Positions 1 through 11,707 of a stretch of 64,000 bases of DNA are shown one piece after another. The DNA is from Pyronema omphalodes (lineage: Eukaryota; Ascomycota; Pezizomycetes; Pezizales; Pyronemataceae): positions 124,001-188,000 of the forward strand of contig JAJJXM010000061.1 in the NCBI GenBank assembly GCA_024516155.1. The letters are read 5' to 3'. Both the position numbers and the translations under genes were made by a program. The notes beneath the pieces are model-generated. The model was given only the letters and a program-made list of their open reading frames with translations. It made no database searches and was not told the DNA's origin. The number at the start of each line of letters is the position of its first letter. Within the stretch, counting starts at the first letter, position 1.

Positions 1-1545
1 TCTGTAGGAAAGTCTGCCTTATCGATAGGTAGTAAGCTCCAGTAATACCTGAAGAGATTTACTCCTGTGGCTGGTACATTGATGAGTCCTTGCTGTATAA
101 TATGTTGATATCTAAAATAGGGTATTTTGGGAGTTTCCGATGCCTAACTAAAGATATTCTCTGTGTGCAAAAGACTGTATCTACAGCTGAAGCTGAGGTC
201 CCATGGAGAATTTTGCGTTCATCAATCAATTTTGATATACGAAGGTGGTGGTAATACTATTGGAATCAAGGGGCTGGTAACCGGTTTCATCGGCATTATG
301 TCGTGAAACTTCGGATGTGAAACCTAAATGATAGGACTAATCAACTAGCAATTAGTGATGCAATGTTAAACAAACAAGCGAGTCTTTGGCAGAGGGCTAG
401 CTTACCTCGTTATCATTCGGGTGCCAAAACCGGGAAATATTTTCTTTATAGACAGTTAGATACGATCCAAACAGAAGATACCGTCCTAAATGCTTCCTAC
501 CCGAGTGCGGTGATAGATTCCGAAGGCACCAATCGACTACAGTCATAAAAAGGCTTTCGGAAGTGATTGAATGACGAGCCACACGGCGAAGGCCCTTCTC
601 GTTTAAGCCACACAAACTTCGGAAACCAACGCAGAAGTTTATCGGTTTACCACCTAGTAATCGTGTGTTGAGAGTAGTGGATTAACGTGACCTTGCGCTT
701 GTAGACATGTTGAGCCTAATTTGATACCGCTCCCCTCATCCCAACGTACTCTTAGCACATGCACCTCTTGGCCTTGCAAACGTTACAACCGCGAGTGCGC
801 AAGTTGAACCAATCCTCAGATACCCCTATAATATTATACACAGTCACAATTGGCGAGTGCTCGGACTCATTGCGTGCAGTAAGCGCTTTGTCTGTAACAT
901 CCATTCTCAAACGGTAGTAATATCGAGGACCGCCTTATAATTGTTACAGATTCGGGTATCGAAGCCAGTCATCGGTTTTCCGGAATGATATGCTTTCGGA
1001 AGTGTATCCATTTCTCGTTGATGGCTGTTTTCTTTGCTTCCTATTTGCTCCGCTAGAAATATACGGATTGGCATATACCACTTTGGGCTCTCCACGTACT
1101 ACGGATTAGCAAAGAAGAGTATAGAGTAGTCAGGATGCCTGGTTCGCCGCGTCTGTTGTCCTTTGATAGTTGTCTTGTGCGAACAAGTGCGGTATCTCGG
1201 CCTTATACACCCTACTATATGTGGTGGATGATAGAACGGCTACCACGTCAAGAGAGATATAAGTAAGTCGGCCTGCGCACATAGTTTCAGACTCTATAGT
1301 TGCAAGCTCAATTCCAACCGTTATTACAAGAAACGTCAACCCGAAGCAACAAGAACTTGCGGAACATCAAGACCCTCAAGAACAATCTCAAACTCCCTCG
1401 TGATACCTTAGCATTTGGTATTGCCTTCTGCCCCACCTCCTGCTCACAAGAGTGTTAACCGGATTAGTAGGAACCTACCGCCAACACATCTGGCACTTAT
1501 TTCCGTTCCCCACACTCAGACTTAGTCGAGATCTCATTCAACACA
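1..1545. other. No supported gene: AT-rich tract upstream of the small Cys-rich gene
   Basis: Only short overlapping open frames occur on both strands, none with a recognisable domain, splice pattern or codon bias. I see no tRNA, TIR or tandem repeat. It is probably intergenic or decayed sequence. Confidence 0.5.
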
Positions 1546-1713
1546 ATGGCTGCATTCACCTACGCCCCGATGGAGGAAGTTTGGGTTTGCTGCATCTGCA
1601 GAGCGGGCCCCAACCTCCTCGCACACTCAGTTCAATGTATTGAACCAAGCTGCGGCCACCACTTCTGCCACCGTTGCGAGAGGTACGCACTTCCGGTCGT
1701 CGACGGGATGTGA
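1546..1713 (+). CDS. Small Cys/His-rich putative zinc-binding protein, 55 aa
   Basis: A single open frame starts at ATG 1546 and stops at TGA 1711-1713. The peptide has an ordered Cys/His pattern: C15-C16-x-C18 after a W-V, then C31, C36-G-H-H, and C41-x-x-C44 followed by E-R. This resembles the zinc-ribbon or RING-like halves seen in short fungal proteins. Alternation of W, C and CGH in an otherwise AT-rich, stop-rich tract makes chance unlikely. The gene may continue: GTACGC at 1683 could be a splice donor, which would replace the last nine residues, but I cannot find a convincing downstream exon. The function is unknown; zinc binding is inferred from the motif only. Confidence 0.55.
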   Translation: MAAFTYAPMEEVWVCCICRAGPNLLAHSVQCIEPSCGHHFCHRCERYALPVVDGM

Positions 1714-4700
1714 ATCCAAGGTCCTACGGAATGGCAGGGCACACCGAGCATGGTCGTCCATGCGGTGCTAAATTCGGAGGAGACTCAGTGAACGCGTTGG
1801 TGGCTATGGAACTTTCTTTTGTGGGCGGTGTCGAAATGTTTTCTTAGAATTATCCGACTCTTTTCGTGTCGGCGGAGTCGTCTATGGTCATCGCAATCGG
1901 TGCGGGTTGCATAGTGATGGAGATGATGTCGATGTCATCCGTCATAATTGGAGGCGGCTCTGCTTCTAACGCGATGGGTTGGGCCGATTTGGTATGCATT
2001 GTTTTAGATCATTAATAGTTAGATTGTATGTTGGTTCAGATATGGGGGAATTTAATTGGAGTATATTTTAATGCCTAACTTGTAATTGACTCGCATCATG
2101 CCGGGGCCATCTAGACGGGTTACCGCGATGCATGTTTTAGTTATATCGCTGCAGATGTGAGACAAATTAGTGCATCGTCTGATCTTCCGAGAGAATTTTT
2201 TGCAACATTCCTATTCCGGTCAGCCCTTCGCCTATCGCCAATTGACGTGAAGATGCATTCCTCTGTCCAAACCGTCGGCCTTTCAAGCTCCGTTTTCTTG
2301 CCCTGCATCGTCGTCTAGTCCGAAGGAGGAATCCCATATCAGCAGACAAGTGATAGTGATGACATTCAGATGCATATCCCCTTGTCGAGCGGCATATTGA
2401 TGCATCGATGGCCACGTAGCTGACGGCACAGGCGTCATACTGCAGTCTGCAGAACTGTCATCTCGAGTGAAAATTCTCCGGTTAGCGGGGGGTTTGAGCC
2501 TCTATCTTCTAGAACTATGGATTCCTTCCTTCGCTTCGAGGCAGACGTCATAACAAATTAACCTAAGAATCCGGAAGCCGTGCGAAAAATTTTATGTCGC
2601 ACGTTGCTACTCAGTATTGGTGCTGAACACTGAAAACGTGCCTACATGGCCGCCTTTCTTCCCCTCTCTGAATCCAACCCCGCAGATAAGGCCCTCATTT
2701 AACAACGGCGAAAGTCGACCGAAAAACCTCAGATGAACGTTGTCGAAATCTACTCTCTTATCAGCAAGAACCAACAGCAAACATTCGCAAGATCGTTACT
2801 GAACAAGATATATGACGTATTTCGGATACCTTCGCGCCTGACGTTAAGAGTCTTGTATTCAGATAACCTTCGGGTTGGAACCATTTGAAAGCCTCGATTT
2901 TGTTGCTGGATTTGAAACAGTTGTCACGAGGCTGTGTTGGTGTTGTGCTTAGAGTAAGCACAAGAGAATAGATCCGATAAATTCGTCTCACGAGAGATGG
3001 CTAATTGACCATTTATGTATCCATAGTTCTTGTATATTAAATCATAACACACATCTGTCACATTTATCGAAGAAAATTGACTTCAGGGTCATGGATCTCC
3101 GAAAATGGGTTACTGGACAAGAATTATCGATAAGAGTACTGCAAGTATTCCCGTGTATAGTGTACCTGCGCCGGACGTGGTTAAATCAACGGAACCTTAA
3201 ATAACAAATTACTATGCCTTAAAGCATGAGCTCTACCATGTAGCAGAATTCTGCAAGAGAATTGGCCATTGATGGGGTAATTTGCATGCTAATTGTGCAG
3301 CGGCTCTGGGGTGCCTACTTTCGGTATAGGTGCATTAGCTTTGCTGTCTGAGATCGCATGGCAAGCTGACACACAGCCCATTACCTGTTCTTACTCTTCC
3401 ATATCCATCCCAAAATAGTGGATGAAAGTTTAAGAACTCTTAATCAAGCTACTCCATTCTAATGCTAGCTGCATATGTATGAAATCTCAAACAAATGACT
3501 GTAGGAACTCAAATTTGAAACTTTATACAAACCTACAATAACTCACAATACTTCACAGCCGTTAAAAAACGGAGCCACTCAGTGGGGATCTTCTTCAGAT
3601 AAGGTCGTGACTCAGGAAACATACTGAGCATCAGTGTACTCTGGAGTATATGATACCTGCCGGCAACTTCAAAACAATACTCCTCATACCGAATCGTAGT
3701 TTTTTCTACGAGGTATAACCCTATCCATTGGCCCCATGTAAACATAATTCTGCACATCCCCAGACCCATGATAACTTGGCATGGTACATAACGTGACAGA
3801 ACCTTATTTGACGTTGCAAATGCCAAGATAACTAACCATCTTTGCTCTAACGTAAACTCGGTATGCACTTGGTGCGCTAGTGGTTTCTGTGGTTAGGCCT
3901 GCATGGATTTCTGTTTCGACGACCGATAAATAAAAGATACACGTGCTATATACATACATATTTTATAAAGGAATAAAACGCTGAATTTGTGGTGTTAGAT
4001 TTCTCAGTTGTGGAACAGCCTTATAAGACGATTTTGTTGTCGATGCCCCCATGAATCCAATTTGGAGCGACAACACACCGTCTAGCGAGTAACTATCCTG
4101 GCCCAAAGACCAGGCTTATCTCTTGTATTCTTCAATTTATGACGATATTACAAATATTTTATTTGTTCATTATTAATATTGTACACTGGATAAACCTTAA
4201 TGGCGTTTGAGATGGCCGCATTGAGATTATAGATGAGTTCGACCATAATGATCTCATCGACGAAGAGCGGGAGAGTTTTGAAGCCGCCGCTCTACACAGC
4301 TGGAGGTAAATTCATCGTTGTCTCGGCGCTGAAATGACATGAGGAATTCCTTCGTTAGATTCATCCGATGGAGCTTAATATTTAGTCGATCAGAGACTGT
4401 GGAATGCTGCAGCTAGCTCTGTAGTCAATCAGTCGTCCTTTTTATTGGCCAAAATCAGATGTTCTAGAGAATACGTGGCACCTGCTATCTACCCCGCATC
4501 CGTGCTGTCCATGTTCTTCTAGAGAACAAAAGTTCAATTGGCGAACTTAAATTTCTGACATGCATGACGTAGACAAATAAGAAGCTAACCAATATAAACT
4601 GTGAATCATTAAGAACGTCTATGGTCCTGACTTTAGCATTGATTACCTTACAAAAACGATGAGATTGATTTGCGTCTCTGTAATCTCTCTGTGATCAGTC

Positions 4701-5606
4701 ATGGCGTCAAATTTCCACGAAGATTAGTTTTATAATTTTAAATTGCCATTGTCAAAGGACGCCTGCGTAAGGTGTGTTTGTTCGGGGATTATAGCGCATG
4801 CAGCTTGTCAAGGACAAGATGAACAAAGAACAAAGGACGTGGAGGAATGCTGGAAGGAAGTCAGACAAAGGAGCTGGGAAATATATAAACTGTTGATATC
4901 ACTGTACTAGAAAATAATAAGAACAACAATCTATTCGGCTTCCCTCCTGTTCTTTTTTCACAGCCATATATATAGGCTGCTCATAAAATCGACTTCTCGA
5001 CAACTTGCTTCGGTTCTGGTAACGTTTCCTCATCAAGAACTACATCATGCGAAGGCAGTCGTTCAAGGTTTAGCTCCTGCACCTCAACCAATCTATCCAG
5101 TGAAGGAACAATAAATCTGTGTCTTCATCTTCGAGAATTTCTACGACATATGTAAAATGATGATGAAATTCGTAAGAATGTTTTGCCAATGAGTAGTGCT
5201 AACCGGTGTACTCGCAAGTGCCCTTCCAAATCTCCACTTTACTTCGTTCCTCTATACTTGATAGTAGCAACTGTCAGTTCTCATTGGCGTATTCCAGCGG
5301 GATTCAAGATATTCGGCGACAAGCGATTCAGAAGCGACATGTGAACATGACACGCGCGGCAGAAGGGTAGGATGACTAGCCAGCGGAGAGCAGGGCAGAC
5401 CAGCGCTAGATTGACACGGTTAGGTAATGCCAAGCTACCAGGAGAGTGCGTTACCACATTTGAAGCACGAATCGCGATCAGCATTTCGGAGTGATTGCAA
5501 CACCCTACCTACACAGTTGCATGTAAGGTGCAAACAATTATAAAGAGGAAAGAGCTTATACATATTCGTAGTATAAATGTATAACTAGAGGTTTATCAAA
5601 AAACAG
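1714..5606. other. No supported gene
   Basis: About 3.9 kb of AT-rich sequence with scattered short frames. The longest is a minus-strand frame of 111 codons at 3533-3868, which has no motif I recognise. No terminal repeats or tRNA were found until 5607. Confidence 0.5.
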
Positions 5607-5678
5607 GGTTCTATAGTGTAGTGGTTAGCACTTCGGATTCTGATTCCGGCAACCCCGGTTCGACTCCGGGTAGGACCT
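5607..5678 (+). tRNA. tRNA-Gln(CUG)
   Basis: A 72-nt cloverleaf without intron. The acceptor stem 5607-5613 (GGTTCTA) pairs with 5671-5677 (TAGGACC), with one G-T pair. The anticodon stem TCGGA/TCCGG encloses loop TTCTGAT, giving anticodon CTG at 5640-5642. The A-box lies in TAGTGTAGTGG and the B-box is GGTTCGACTCC. A T-rich run follows after position 5678, as expected for RNA polymerase III termination. Confidence 0.93.
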
Positions 5679-6567
5679 TCTCTTTTTCATCTTATCTTTT
5701 TCGATGTCCGGAGTAATTGTCTTCTTGATTCCGAATTTTGTGCATGTATTCCTTTGGCGTTTAGCTGGCCATTATTTTTCTTAATCATCGTACCTTCTCA
5801 AATAAACCTCTTACACAAATTCATTCATGCCTCATGATCATTCCATCTATCATGACCTTAAATAGCTTCCCACAACCCTTGTTTTTATTGTGCGCTCTGC
5901 AACTTTTTGGTAACCTTCTCCGCAGTAAGAGCTAACTTGTACTTGAATTCTTTGTCCGACTAAGGATGCGGAAACTTGGTTATCCGGTGTGATACGACAG
6001 TGTGTAGCCCGAAGTCTCTTCCGGGTTCCTCTATTAAATATCCATGTCACTCTTCAGCCCTGGAAGATTTTTGTGCTATTCTCTGCCTCGATATTATAAT
6101 ACGAATACTTCTTTGGTTCCATAACCCCAGACGTATTTCCTTGGAGTGTGTACACAAAGAGTGTCGTAATAGTCTGGCGCAGTGCGGCGCGAGTATTTTA
6201 TTTGAATTCCGTGCTTCCTTAACTACTTTTTCCGGATGCCTAACGAGTCTGTAGTTGGTCTGTGGTGTCAACTACGGCCATTCTCGGTGTTGGTGCAGCT
6301 ACTGGTGTTGGCTTCGATTTCTGCAAGACCTTCAATATCAGACCAAAAAGATAAAACTTGGGCCATTGCATATAAACGTCATCCTCCGGTATGGGTTCGA
6401 GGTTGGGCAAGTCCTTAAACTGGACATGTAGTAAAATATATTGTTCTTGTCTCTGGTTTTGTAGGTGAAGAGTTTTTGTCCGCGAGTTGCGGTTTTTCTT
6501 AGTCCAACGGTTATCTTGTCTTGTTTGAGGTGGGTTAGAAGTTTAGATGGAAAAGGTAAGGACTTCT
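5679..6567. other. No supported gene between tRNA-Gln and the truncated SINE
   Basis: Overlapping short frames at about 5850-6418 lie on both strands and have no recognisable domain. The last 15 bases (6553-6567) are the left target-site duplication of the adjacent SINE fragment. Confidence 0.45.
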
Positions 6568-6637
6568 TGTTTTTTTTTTCCGGGATGAGCCTTTAAGACC
6601 TCGGTCAGCGTATGATTCAATAAATGAATAAATGAAT
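6568..6637 (+). mobile_element. 5'-truncated SINE copy (3' end only) with 15-bp TSD
   Basis: This 70-bp insert carries the 3' end of the SINE also found at 7394-7733: an AGCCTTTAAGACCTC block, then CAGCGTATGATTCAATAAATGAATAAATGAATAA-like tail sequence (positions 6590-6637). It is bracketed by a perfect direct repeat AAGGTAAGGACTTCT (6553-6567 and 6638-6652). A 5'-truncated copy with a long target-site duplication is the signature of LINE-mediated target-primed reverse transcription. Confidence 0.8.
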
Positions 6638-6652
6638 AAGGTAAGGACTTCT

Positions 6653-7379
6653 GTTGAAACGGATGGTTCATCTAAACTTAGGGTACAGGTCTGCCCAAAC
6701 CCGCAAGGCTCGAGTTTATCAGCGATGAGAGAATAAACCTCATCAGGATATCAGGAGCTTGGAACTGTGGACTAAGGATGCTTCACCTCCTCCATCGGAG
6801 TAAGTCGCACGAGGCCGCCATTCAAAAAGGTTGTTTAGGATCCTTCGAGGTTATTGGGGTGTTTCCTAACTCACGTAGGACTAAAGGAGAGATGAGTACG
6901 ACCGAAGTGAAGATGCCGAACGATCATTTTATGGATGTGACTTTATCATTGCTGGACTGCAGGTTCTTATTCTTTTATAATACTTACAATCCCGTATCGA
7001 ACCACCAGAACCAGCCACAATGAAATGATAAGCCACATCGGAAACAGAATCATCAGACCCAATAGGCCGCACTTAATCTTGCCACGTGCCAATCGTTAGC
7101 CGCAGAGTCAGCCCTACGAATAATTCCTGAAAATAGGCATATCTAGGAGCATGATTACATCGAATCTGACTGATCGTCACGGGTTTTTGAGTGAGAATAT
7201 TACTTTAGTGCCCGTATCCTCCCGTTAAGCCTACAAAGAAGTTCTGACTTCAGCTCGCTCTCGCCACCGCCATCACATCTCACGATGCGCACTGATGCCC
7301 GGGATGACGACTTATGGCTCCGTCAGCAGCACTACGATTTTTAAGTGAAGAGCATATTCATTAACCGCGAATTTAGGCA
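6653..7379. other. No supported gene between two SINE insertions
   Basis: Short unrelated frames only, such as one of 81 codons at 6778-7023. No domain, TIR or tRNA was found. Confidence 0.45.
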
Positions 7380-7393
7380 AGGAACTCATGGTA

Positions 7394-7733
7394 TTTATTT
7401 ATTTATTTTTAATCATACGTCCGATCGAGGCCTTTAAGGCCTATGCGGGTAAAGCAACTTGTACAACCATTTTTCCTGTCCTCGAGACCGAAGTCTCCTA
7501 ATGAGGCGCCCTAATCTCCTACACCCATTAACCCAACCATTCCACCAACACTTGTCTACACCTAAAGAGGCATAGATCAGGAAAGCGTGACCACTTATCC
7601 TGAGCACCGGGTAAACCTCCCTGAGGACAAACCCCGGTAACCAAGCAATACCTGTGGGAGCGACACAGGATTGGAACCCGTAGTATTTGCGCAGTTGCAG
7701 GGAGTTATACCACTCCACTACTGGGGCCGCCCC
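7394..7733 (-). mobile_element. tRNA-derived SINE, apparently full length, 14-bp TSD
   Basis: The element reads from 7733 down to 7394. Its head has a pol III A-box (TAGTGGAGTGG, 7720-7710) and a B-box-like GGTTCCAATCC (7678-7668). It ends with a short palindromic AGGCCTTTAAGGCCT block and an (ATAA)n tail. A perfect 14-bp direct repeat AGGAACTCATGGTA flanks it (7380-7393 and 7734-7747). The head matches the copy at 56553-56953, and the 3' end matches the fragments at 6568-6637 and 36415-36473. The 94-codon open frame inside it is incidental. Confidence 0.85.
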
Positions 7734-7747
7734 AGGAACTCATGGTA

Positions 7748-9175
7748 ACGGCTTGGTCATGCGAAATTGGTTGATAGTCGAGTGATGGGACGGGATATAC
7801 ACAGGGGTTTGGTGAGCATTGAGGTAATGAGGTGGTGATCAAGACACGAAGCTAAATGACCATATGTCACATATTCTGTATTCTTATATTTTGGCTCTGT
7901 TATTACTAGCAGTCTACCTCAGTGCCTCAATATTAAACCAAATCTACGATGAACACTGCTTGGTTGGTTTTTAAGTCCCGGGTACTCGAAACTAACAGCC
8001 AAACTTATACATACATCGAATCACCATAAACAGTCTACACTACATAGGAAATTTAAGAAGCTATGATTTGGCTAATGATGTAGAGGGTTGGTTGACGCCA
8101 ATCCTAGACAAGTACCTCATCTTCTCAATGCATAGGGTTGTGACCTCTCTTTTTCACACAGACCCTTGCCACAATTGATTACGCATGAATCAACCGATAC
8201 ATAGCCTTTTCTAAACTTTACAGCTGACTGTATTATATTTCAGACTTAGCTCATACAGGATTGTTTTTCACAGACTCCTTTTCTTAGGGTCTTCCACCGC
8301 CTCTACTGTCCATTGGGCACACCTCCTAAACGGCTCATCAAGATTTGAGTAGTCCTTTCGGTTTCGAAATAGTTTTACGGATCTCAAAACGCTACACAAA
8401 GCATCTTGGTTCATCGTTGGCTGGATTTTGGGTAGCTTGGTGTGTATCTTTCATTCCTCTAGCATAAACACAAACGCTACCGATGACATGAAAGATTTCA
8501 TGGAAGGATTCAAATAAGAACATCAGTTTGATTTGCTTTGCCAGGGCCGAAGTATTGTTGATTTTGAGCTTTCCGGAATGGCATCGCATGTAAACTTCAT
8601 CGTCGTTGGGTTAAGTTGGTGAGGAATTCGACGATGAGTTTGTGCTACTACAGACAATGAATATTGGCATTAATATGTATTCCTACACAGACATCCCCGA
8701 TATCACGGATAAACCTGCTGCCTACGGGTCAGGAATCGAGATTACAAACGACGGGGGTATCAAACAGAGAATTAACTTCGGACTAATGCATCAATGCAGG
8801 GGAGGGTGGATCCCGGCGAGTGAAGTGATGACAGCTGGCGGTCATGAATCAGGCTGGGCTATCCGAACTCATTAAGAATTGCAATGCAGGGGCAGAGACA
8901 TAAGCGTCGCAACTTTGATGAGTTGATGAATTCCTGAGGAAACTAGCCGGCTATTGTACCCTCGTCTGAAATGTGGCGCTTGTCAAAAATATGCGCTAAG
9001 AAGTCTACGCCACGATACTACCGCGGGCGGCGTACGGCCCGCGGCGGCCTCTCCTTTTTCCGTGCCGCAGCTTGGAAGAGCGCTGAGAGAACACGCGGAA
9101 TCCAAGAATTAGGAAACATCAAAAAGAGCCACTACCAAGGAACTATATTGGTAAGAGAAAAAAAATTTGAAAAAA
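7748..9175. other. No supported gene; contains a GC-rich hairpin near 9021
   Basis: Mostly AT-rich with short frames. About 9000-9110 is abruptly GC-rich and holds a perfect inverted repeat, listed separately. No protein domain was recognised. Confidence 0.45.
9021..9044. repeat. Perfect 8-bp GC-only inverted repeat (hairpin)
   Basis: CCGCGGGC at 9021-9028 is followed by an 8-nt loop and its exact complement GCCCGCGG at 9037-9044. It sits in a short GC-rich island inside an AT-rich tract, about 130 bp from tRNA-Val. The role is unknown. Confidence 0.6.
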
Positions 9176-9249
9176 TGATTTCACCCAGGCTCGATCTGGG
9201 GACCTTCAGTGTGTTAGACTGATGTGATAACCAACTACACCATGAAACC
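9176..9249 (-). tRNA. tRNA-Val(AAC)
   Basis: On the minus strand, the acceptor GGTTTCA pairs with TGAAATC (one G-T). The anticodon stem TCAGT/ACTGA encloses loop CTAACAC, so the anticodon is AAC (plus-strand bases 9213-9215). The A-box is in TGGTGTAGTTGG and the T-arm is CCCAG/CTGGG around ATCGAGC. There is no intron. A run of T on the minus strand follows the 3' end (plus-strand A-run at 9160-9175). Confidence 0.93.
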
Positions 9250-10504
9250 ATTGGTGGTAATGCATTGGATATTAACTAATCCAAACCTACAAAACAAAAG
9301 GAGGCATTTAGGTTCGTTAAGGGCCAACGATTCTGCGTGATTCTCCATGATCGTGCATCCAAAAAATAGTAACTGCAAAGGTATCACAACCGTGTCCCTA
9401 TCTGTTAGCCAATCATCAGTGCTACAGATCTTCCAGTACGCTTGATCCATACGGATCAGCAACCGCTTCCGAATGTGTATCGGCTGAGCTTGATCCAACT
9501 TAAAACCGCCATTATGATACGATTCATTCATATTTAACATGTCAGCCGGTATTTATGCGTAATCTGCAAGGAAAGTTAAAAAAAACATTGGGCACATGCT
9601 CGCATGGGCTGCAAAACATTTGCGCGAGGTTCCCTCAAAACATAGATGCAGAGAAGAGAATTAAAGTCAAGAAATGCATTGAACAACCCAAACCGGACCA
9701 GATAACCTCCCGACTGCCAAAAAAAGCATCCTCCGAAAAAAGAACCCCCAGTATAAAAATCAAAGGAAACATCATGAAAGCCATTTTGCATGCCAACAAA
9801 AACCAACACGGACCCAACAGCGGCACGAAACAACCTCAACCTCTACCACTCAACTTCTCACTATACAACCCCGTGCTTCTGCCTTCCCCACCCACACTGG
9901 CACTCAAACCCGAGATCAAAATAACCATCTCCTTCAGTGATATCGAAAGCGCCTAAGAAAACCAGGCGATTCCTCGTTCTAAACCATCAGTACTAAAAAT
10001 TAGAAAAGTCCAAAGTCCAAAGTCCAACCAGAAATGACAGCAATAATCCACTTTACGCCCTAAATCAAAAGAATGGCCGGTTAAAGAAAAAAAACTCCGA
10101 TGACAGAATGGCAAAATCCAAAATGGTCCTAATCCTTGGGCTAATCGGTCCATGTGGCATATCCAAAGGGGTCCAACATAAGGCAGAAAATCCAAGGCAG
10201 GCATGTCCAGAGATAAACCAAGTCGAATTTAGCGGGTTGATAATCCAATCCAATGTCACGAAGCCTCGTAAGATGTGTAGTGAAAAGAGTCCTTAGCAAG
10301 CAAGCTCGAATAAAAAAATCAATGGTATCAGTAAATGTGGGCAAGAAAAGTCCAATAAATCCAATCCGGCCATATTTAACGTAAAGCCTCCAGGCTTTAC
10401 GGAAATTTCAAAGTTTCGTAATTGTATCCTAAATCCAAACGGGCATCCATGTTGGTTAGAACTAGATCATCCATTCCTTTGGCTTAAGCTGTATTCCATT
10501 TTCT
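9250..10504. other. No firmly supported gene
   Basis: A 133-codon plus-strand frame at 9555-9956 (Lys/Pro-rich) and several overlapping frames at 9953-10344 are open, but show no recognisable domain, and frames on both strands are open together. Short direct repeats of TCCAAAGTCCAAAGTCC type at about 10010-10027 suggest low-complexity drift. Confidence 0.4.
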
Positions 10505-11707
10505 TTACTGGGGATCTCCATGTCTGGTGTGGCCTCGTCCGTATGACTGGGGTGCTTCACGACTTCCTCTCCATGATCCATGTTCCGCCTCATAGTGGTA
10601 TGGATCCTCATTTTGGTGTCCTGACTGGTATCCTGGCTGATGTCCTGAATGATATCCCATCTGGTGTCCTGACTGGTGCGTGTTTTGATGTCCTGGTGGA
10701 GTATTCCGTGCGCCATAAATAGCAGTAACTGGTTCAACTGGCGGTACATAATCTCCCGGGTATCTTGGATCAACCGGTGCAGAATATCCATCCGGGGGCC
10801 TTGGTCCTCCTTGAATTGGCTGTGGTGGATATGGATTAACAGCTGTATGAGTTGTGTAGTTACCACCCGGAGCACCTTCGGGTCTTCCACGCAGGCTGTT
10901 ACTTCCCCTTCCGTATGCCATGGGAGGCTGTGGATACGGTTGTTCGCGGGATGAAGGTGGGTTTGCATGTTGTGAATATTGATCGCCAGGATGAGGGGGA
11001 TATCCACTATTATATCCGCTCGAGTATTGAGAGGGAGGGGGGACACCATACGGTGGATTAATCGGCGGATCGCGAGAAGAAGGTAATTCTATCGCCGAAT
11101 TCTGCGGTGGCATTGGAGCCGGTTCATGTACAGGCCGCCGAAGGCTTTCGTAGAATGTTTTTGAACCGTGGTAATCTAAGCGATACGCGCCAGTCTTAAG
11201 CTACCAAACGCCCCCGATGACACGTCCGAAAGATGGCGATGTTTCTTACCGACTTCATCTTGACCTTGACGGCGTCGGGTTTCTCTCCGCTCGTTGTTGT
11301 ATCGTTCCGAGTCATCTTTCAGAGACCTAACCATCGCCTATTCCAACACGTAAGCCTACGTCTTGATGGAACCCTATCCCCGAAAAACGACGACGACTTC
11401 CGTCTTCCACAAAACCTAAAGAGATTATAATCGTGTAGGGACATACAGTTGTCAGCGGACGGTAGGAATAGTACCAGTAGCCGGATCGACCCTAAATTTG
11501 CGCCGTGTAAGGTTAGCAAGCGCCAAGCGAGGTTGCGATATCAGAACGTACATCTTTCTGCCCTCGTTTAACTGTAGCATCGTTACCGAGGTATCGAGGT
11601 ATATCGCTCTGAACAACGCGATGCTCGATGCCTTCACCGTCTAGAAACCACGGGGTTAGAGATGCCGGGGAAGGGCCCGCGTTCTGCGAGGTTGGGTAAT
11701 AGGCCAT
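10505..11707 (-). CDS. Four-exon fungal protein with conserved-looking head and P/G/Y/Q-rich tail, 319 aa
   Basis: I join exons 11707-11552, 11491-11447, 11337-11250 and 11175-10505. Exon 1 (MAYYPTSQNAG...) ends at donor GTACGT; its intron has a TGCTAAC branch and TTTAG acceptor. Exon 2 encodes GRSGYWYYSYRPLTT. Exon 3 encodes a charged helix-like stretch (LKDDSERYNNERRETRRR). The last exon opens with DYHGSKTFYESLRRP. All phases agree and the total is divisible by three. Residues from about 120 onward are low complexity, rich in Pro, Gly, Tyr, Gln and His with repeated GHQ units, and probably disordered. I do not recognise the family. The head looks structured; the tail suggests an interaction or phase-separating region. 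The second-intron acceptor (11338) is the least certain junction. Confidence 0.7.

Noticed and set aside
3533..3868. 111-codon minus-strand frame with a hydrophobic start
   Set aside because: No family recognised, no splice neighbours and isolated in a non-coding tract; cannot be supported by eye.
9555..9956. 133-codon Lys/Pro-rich plus-strand frame near tRNA-Val
   Set aside because: Frames are open on the other strand too, composition is low complexity, and no domain or promoter is visible. A transcript would change this view.
10462..11049. 195-codon minus-strand frame overlapping the 319-aa gene
   Set aside because: It is an out-of-frame reading of the same repeat-rich exon; the four-exon model explains the region better.
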